A DNA stretch of 7,870 nucleotides from JADGHX01 sp040255575 (GTDB lineage: Bacteria > Pseudomonadota > Gammaproteobacteria > Steroidobacterales > Steroidobacteraceae), in the NCBI GenBank assembly GCA_040255575.1, contig JBDZVF010000313.1, positions 1 through 7,870 of the forward strand. Direction: 5' to 3'. A model generated the notes under the pieces. That model did no database searches and was not told where the DNA came from. It saw only the letters and a program-made list of their open reading frames with translations. Below, in pieces: positions 5,742 through 7,870 of the stretch (the stretch's first letter is position 1; each line of letters starts with the position of its first letter). Made by a program: the position numbers and the translations under genes.

Positions 5742-6964
5742 GCCGTCTCCTTCCGCGCGTATTTGCGCGCCACGTAATGTTCCACGAGATCCTGGAATTC
5801 CTGCGCGATGTGGTCGCCCTTCAGCGTGACCGTCTTTTCGCCGTCTTCGTAGACGGGCGCGACCGGCCGCTCGCCCGTGCCGGGCAGGCTGATGCCGAGA
5901 TTGGCGTGCTTGCTCTCGCCGGGCCCGTTCACCACGCAGCCCATCACGGCCACCGTCATGTCTTCGACGCCGATGTACTGCTTGCGCCAGTCCGGCATGC
6001 GGTGGCGGATGTGCGATTGAATCTGCTGAGCCAGTTCCTGAAACACAGTGCTGGTCGTGCGGCCGCAGCCGGGGCACGCAACCACCATCGGCGCGAACGA
6101 TCGCAGGCCCATCGTCTGCAGGATCTCCTGCGCGACGATCACCTCGTTCGTGCGATCCCCACCCGGTTCGGGTGTGAGCGAGACGCGAATGGTGTCGCCA
6201 ATGCCTTCCTGCAGCAGCACGGCCATGCCGGCAGTGGAGGCAACGATGCCCTTTGAGCCCATGCCGGCTTCGGTGAGGCCAAGGTGCAGCGGGTATTCGC
6301 AGCGCGCGCCGAGGTCGCGATAGATCGCGATGAGATCCTGCACGCCGCTCACCTTCGCGCTGAGGATGATGCGGTCGTGAGGCAGGCCGAGCTCTTCCGC
6401 GCGCTGCGCGCTATCGAGCGCCGACATCACCACCGCCTTGCGCATGATCTGCTGGGCCGTGAGCGGCTCGGGCAGGGCGTTGTTCTCGTCCATGAGGCGC
6501 GTCAGCAGATCCTGATCCAGGCTGCCCCAGTTCACGCCGATGCGCACCGGCTTTTCATACCGGCACGCGATCTCGATCATCTCCGCGAACTGCGGATCGC
6601 GCTTGCTGCCGCGACCGACATTGCCGGGGTTGATCCGATACTTCGCGAGCGCTTCGGCACACGCCGGAAATTCCCGCAGCAGCTTGTGCCCGTTGAAATG
6701 GAAGTCTCCGATGATCGGCACGTCCACGCCCAGTTGCGCGAGCCGGTCGCGAATCGGCGCGACGGCGGCCGCGGCCTCGGCTGTGTTCACGGTCACGCGC
6801 ACGAGCTCCGAGCCGGCGCGCGCCAGCGACTTCACCTGTTGCGCGGTGGCTTCCACGTCAGCGGTGTCGGTGTTCGTCATCGACTGGACGACGATCGGAA
6901 AATGCCCCCCGACCCTGACGGGCCCGATACGGACGGGGACACTCTTCCGGCGCGGCTGGCTCAT
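5738..6964 (-). CDS. ispG: 4-hydroxy-3-methylbut-2-en-1-yl diphosphate synthase (IspG)
   Basis: Penultimate step of the MEP isoprenoid pathway: [4Fe-4S]-dependent reductive ring opening of MEcPP to HMBPP in the cytoplasm, with electrons from flavodoxin or ferredoxin. The N-terminal TIM-barrel domain starts with RRKSVPVRIGPVRVGG and IVVQSMTNTDTADVEAT (24-40), followed by INPGNVGRGS (111-120), RIGVNWGSLD (141-150) and HLGLTEAGMGSKG (227-239). The cluster domain holds Cys297 and Cys300 in ACPGCGRTT, then Cys343 and Glu350 in GCVVNGPGESKHA, the four expected cluster ligands. At 408 residues it is longer than E. coli IspG (372) and resembles the longer forms of xanthomonads and other proteobacteria. 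No strong Shine-Dalgarno precedes the ATG at 6964; AGAG lies about five bases upstream. The leader contains a GC-rich hairpin. It is translationally coupled to the pterin dehydratase gene. Confidence 0.96.
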   Translation of the reverse strand: MSQPRRKSVPVRIGPVRVGGHFPIVVQSMTNTDTADVEATAQQVKSLARAGSELVRVTVNTAEAAAAVAPIRDRLAQLGVDVPIIGDFHFNGHKLLREFPACAEALAKYRINPGNVGRGSKRDPQFAEMIEIACRYEKPVRIGVNWGSLDQDLLTRLMDENNALPEPLTAQQIMRKAVVMSALDSAQRAEELGLPHDRIILSAKVSGVQDLIAIYRDLGARCEYPLHLGLTEAGMGSKGIVASTAGMAVLLQEGIGDTIRVSLTPEPGGDRTNEVIVAQEILQTMGLRSFAPMVVACPGCGRTTSTVFQELAQQIQSHIRHRMPDWRKQYIGVEDMTVAVMGCVVNGPGESKHANLGISLPGTGERPVAPVYEDGEKTVTLKGDHIAQEFQDLVEHYVARKYARKETA

Positions 6965-6989
6965 GAGATTCTCTGAAAATCAGTAACTT

Positions 6990-7010
6990 GCCGCCCCGGG
7001 GCGGGGCGGC
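6990..7010 (-). other. GC-rich stem-loop in the ispG leader
   Basis: GCCGCCCC (6990-6997) and GGGGCGGC (7003-7010) are perfect complements around a five-base loop. Within it, 6991-7004 is also a perfect 14-base palindrome, so the sequence has two alternative pairings. It ends 26 bases before the ispG ATG and lacks a following T run on the minus strand. It could shield the leader or act at DNA level; it is not a plain terminator. Confidence 0.5.
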
Positions 7011-7015
7011 AGGGG

Positions 7016-7049
7016 CTCTATTCTAATAGAGGGCACCTCTATATAGAGG
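7016..7049. promoter_or_regulatory. Pair of AT-rich palindromes upstream of ispG, possible operator
   Basis: CTCTATT-CT-AATAGAG (7016-7031) and CCTCTATATAGAGG (7036-7049) are two perfect inverted repeats sharing the half-site CTCTAT/ATAGAG. Their centres are 19 bases apart, about two helical turns. They stand out as the only AT-rich island in a very GC-rich gap. On the minus strand they also supply the only -10-like hexamers near ispG, TAGAAT (7025-7020) and TATATA (7045-7040), though neither has a good -35. This is the layout expected for a dimeric regulator covering the ispG promoter; which regulator is unknown. Confidence 0.4.
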
Positions 7050-7090
7050 GCCGCGGCCGCCGCGGGGCTCGCGGCGGCGGTCGCTGCGCC

Positions 7091-7188
7091 GGGTCGCGAG
7101 ATCGCTGCCGGCCGGCTGGCCTGACGTCGCGGTCGAGTATCGGCCGCGCGGCAGGGAGCGCGGGTCGGGAGATCGGTGCCCGCCGGCT
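7091..7188. repeat. Imperfect 27-bp direct repeat pair, 71-bp offset
   Basis: The 27 bases at 7091-7117 recur at 7162-7188 with 24 of 27 identical; all three differences are C/G exchanges. Both copies begin GGGTCG and end GCCGGCT. The second copy overlaps the last two bases of the DUF4440 stop codon; the first lies in the gap before ispG. The region between is GC-rich with further short GGCCG/GCGCG motifs. No gene is supported in 6965-7186. Confidence 0.6.
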
Positions 7189-7630
7189 ACCCTCGCGGCA
7201 AGGTGGTCGACTGCCAGGAGATGAGCTGCCACTTCTTGTTCTTGCGCACGTAAACGCTCGTGTAGATGCCCTTGAACCTCACGAGATTGCCGCCGGCGCC
7301 TTCCGCCACGACCTCCACCACGCCGTTGACCAGCACCGCATAGCTCCCCAGCGCCTTCGGCTTCATCGAGATGAGGTTCATCTCCTTGTAGACGCGCTGT
7401 TTCGATTCGATCTCGCCGATGAACTCCTGCTTGGTCTGGCACTGGCCGTTCGAGTGGCAGTAGAGCACATCGTCGGCCATGACCTCGCGCATGGCCGCGA
7501 CGTCGCCCTTCACCCAGGTCTGGAAGCGCGCGCGCTCAGCGGCCTCCACTTCGGAGACGGCCGACGCCGCGAACAGCGTCGGGCTCAGGAGCAAGGCGAA
7601 TGCGATGAAGGGAAATGCGATGCGGGTCAT
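7187..7630 (-). CDS. Secreted NTF2-like (DUF4440/SnoaL-like) protein
   Basis: A 147-residue protein with a clear Sec signal peptide: Arg3 followed by a hydrophobic core IAFPFIAFALLLSPTLF (4-20) and a probable cleavage site after ASA (22-24), predicting a periplasmic mature protein of about 123 residues. The mature part fits the NTF2-like cone fold of DUF4440 proteins: an initial helix EVEAAERARFQTWVKGD (27-43), then MREVMADDVLYCHSNGQCQTKQEFIGEI (47-74), and beta strands ending in TSVYVRKNKKWQLISWQST (124-142). Such domains serve as small-molecule binding pockets or enzymes with many roles; nothing here fixes a ligand. Cys58 and Cys64 could form a disulphide in the periplasm. The ATG start has GGAGG nine bases upstream (7644-7640). 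It is divergent from the riboswitch and may be independent of ispG, 222 bases downstream. Confidence 0.85.
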   Translation of the reverse strand: MTRIAFPFIAFALLLSPTLFAASAVSEVEAAERARFQTWVKGDVAAMREVMADDVLYCHSNGQCQTKQEFIGEIESKQRVYKEMNLISMKPKALGSYAVLVNGVVEVVAEGAGGNLVRFKGIYTSVYVRKNKKWQLISWQSTTLPRG

Positions 7631-7646
7631 TGAGATCAGCCTCCAG

Positions 7647-7655
7647 TGTTATAGT
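7647..7655 (+). promoter_or_regulatory. Extended -10 promoter of the glycine riboswitch transcript
   Basis: TGT followed by TATAGT (7650-7655) is an extended -10 motif, differing from TATAAT at one position. The predicted start near 7662 falls about ten bases before the first aptamer stem. TTGAGA (7630-7635) is too close (14 bases) to serve as a standard -35, but extended -10 promoters need little from the -35. Confidence 0.5.
7648..7653 (-). promoter_or_regulatory. -10 element of the DUF4440 gene
   Basis: On the minus strand TATAAC (7653-7648) lies 17 bases before the start codon, with GGAGG between. A candidate -35, CAGACA (7678-7673), is at 19-base spacing and is weak. The element shares its bases with the rightward -10 described separately. 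Confidence 0.4.
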
Positions 7656-7672
7656 GCCGCCGCCCGCTGAAG

Positions 7673-7870
7673 TGTCTGGCCGGAGAGCGCGAAGCCGCCA
7701 GGCTTCGCCGCCGAAGGCGCAAGCTCCGCCCGGAAACGCTCAGGCCAACGAACGGCAGGCATGTGAAGAGTACGTGAGGCGCAGTTCGCGCTCCCGGATT
7801 CTCGCAGCGGGCTCTGGAGAGTGGTGGAACGACCTTCCACCCACCGAAGGGGTGCGGCGCACGTGAGGGG
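7673..7870 (+). promoter_or_regulatory. Tandem glycine riboswitch, second aptamer truncated by window end
   Basis: The first aptamer (7673-7761) carries the conserved glycine core. GGAGAG (7682-7687) is followed by an 8-bp hairpin, GCGAAGCC/GGCTTCGC around GCCA (7689-7708). Then come GCCGAAGG (7710-7717) with GCAA (7719-7722), and GGAAAC (7732-7737) leading into CTCAGGC (7739-7745). TGTCTGGCC (7673-7681) can pair with GGCAGGCA (7754-7761) as the closing stem, with one G-U pair and one bulge. The second aptamer begins CTCTGGAGAG (7812-7821), has a hairpin GGTGGAA/TTCCACC (7823-7841) and CCGAAGG (7844-7850), then runs off the window. Such RNAs sense glycine and usually switch on glycine cleavage genes. 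The target lies beyond base 7870, most likely gcvT given the local gene order. The expression platform is not visible. Confidence 0.9.

Noticed and set aside
5742..6077. An N-terminal extension of the pterin dehydratase frame into ispG
   Set aside because: It is out of frame with the conserved IspG C-terminus, has a shadow-like composition, and the ATG at 5741 has a strong ribosome binding site and a family-type N-terminus.
6990..7010. GC hairpin considered as an intrinsic terminator of the DUF4440 transcript
   Set aside because: No run of T follows the stem on the minus strand; the downstream bases are AAGTTACTG.
7023..7442. A 139-residue minus-strand frame through the repeat region before ispG
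   Set aside because: It overlaps the DUF4440 gene in another frame, is full of Gly/Arg repeats and has no homology signal; it probably reflects GC-rich repeats.
1..7870. Search for tRNA or rRNA genes, insertion sequences, CRISPR arrays, phage or defence genes
   Set aside because: None is supported: the window is almost fully occupied by conserved housekeeping genes, with no transposase motif, regularly spaced repeats or tRNA cloverleaf seen by eye.

Overview
The window looks like chromosomal core DNA from a GC-rich (roughly low-to-mid 60s % by eye) gammaproteobacterium. The block zapA / small coiled-coil gene / ygfB / pepP / ubiH / ubiI-like is a gammaproteobacterial signature. The long IspG (408 residues) and the glycine riboswitch point away from enterics, towards a Xanthomonadales/Nevskiales/Steroidobacter-like or pseudomonad-like lineage. 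I cannot name a genus.

Layout. (1) Bases 1-668, minus strand: a ZapB-like coiled-coil gene and zapA, overlapping by GTGA. They read towards the left edge, where the last ~28 bases resemble the 5' end of 6S RNA (ssrS), the usual neighbour of zapA. (2) Bases 669-804: a divergent intergenic region with a -10-like element very close to each start codon, so both first genes may be made as leaderless mRNAs. (3) Bases 805-5261, plus strand: ygfB, pepP, ubiH and ubiI (visC). The last three overlap by 8 and 4 bases, so this is one operon. (4) Bases 5262-5402: a convergent gap with a hairpin and a short tandem repeat but no clear terminator. (5) Bases 5403-7630, minus strand: a gene for a small secreted NTF2-like (DUF4440) protein, then, after a 222-base gap rich in inverted and direct repeats, ispG and a pterin-4a-carbinolamine dehydratase gene coupled by ATGA. 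(6) Bases ~7650-7870, plus strand: an extended -10 promoter and a tandem glycine riboswitch whose second aptamer is cut by the window end. The regulated gene is outside, most probably gcvT or another glycine-cleavage gene.

How the parts fit. ZapA and the ZapB-like protein act at the FtsZ ring. PepP is a proline aminopeptidase. UbiH and the UbiI-like protein hydroxylate the ubiquinone ring, and IspG makes HMBPP in the MEP pathway that supplies the isoprenoid tail. In E. coli the order is gcvP-gcvH-gcvT-visC-ubiH-pepP-ygfB on one strand and zapA-ssrS-ygfA on the other. This window keeps that order at both ends, with ispG/pterin dehydratase/DUF4440 set between ubiI and the presumed gcv genes, and a riboswitch at the start of the gcv side.

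I see no evidence of a wholly new system, mobile element, CRISPR array or defence locus. The points worth a second look are regulatory: the leaderless candidates, paired palindromes upstream of ispG, an overlapping bidirectional promoter, and an unusually long linker between the two glycine aptamers.
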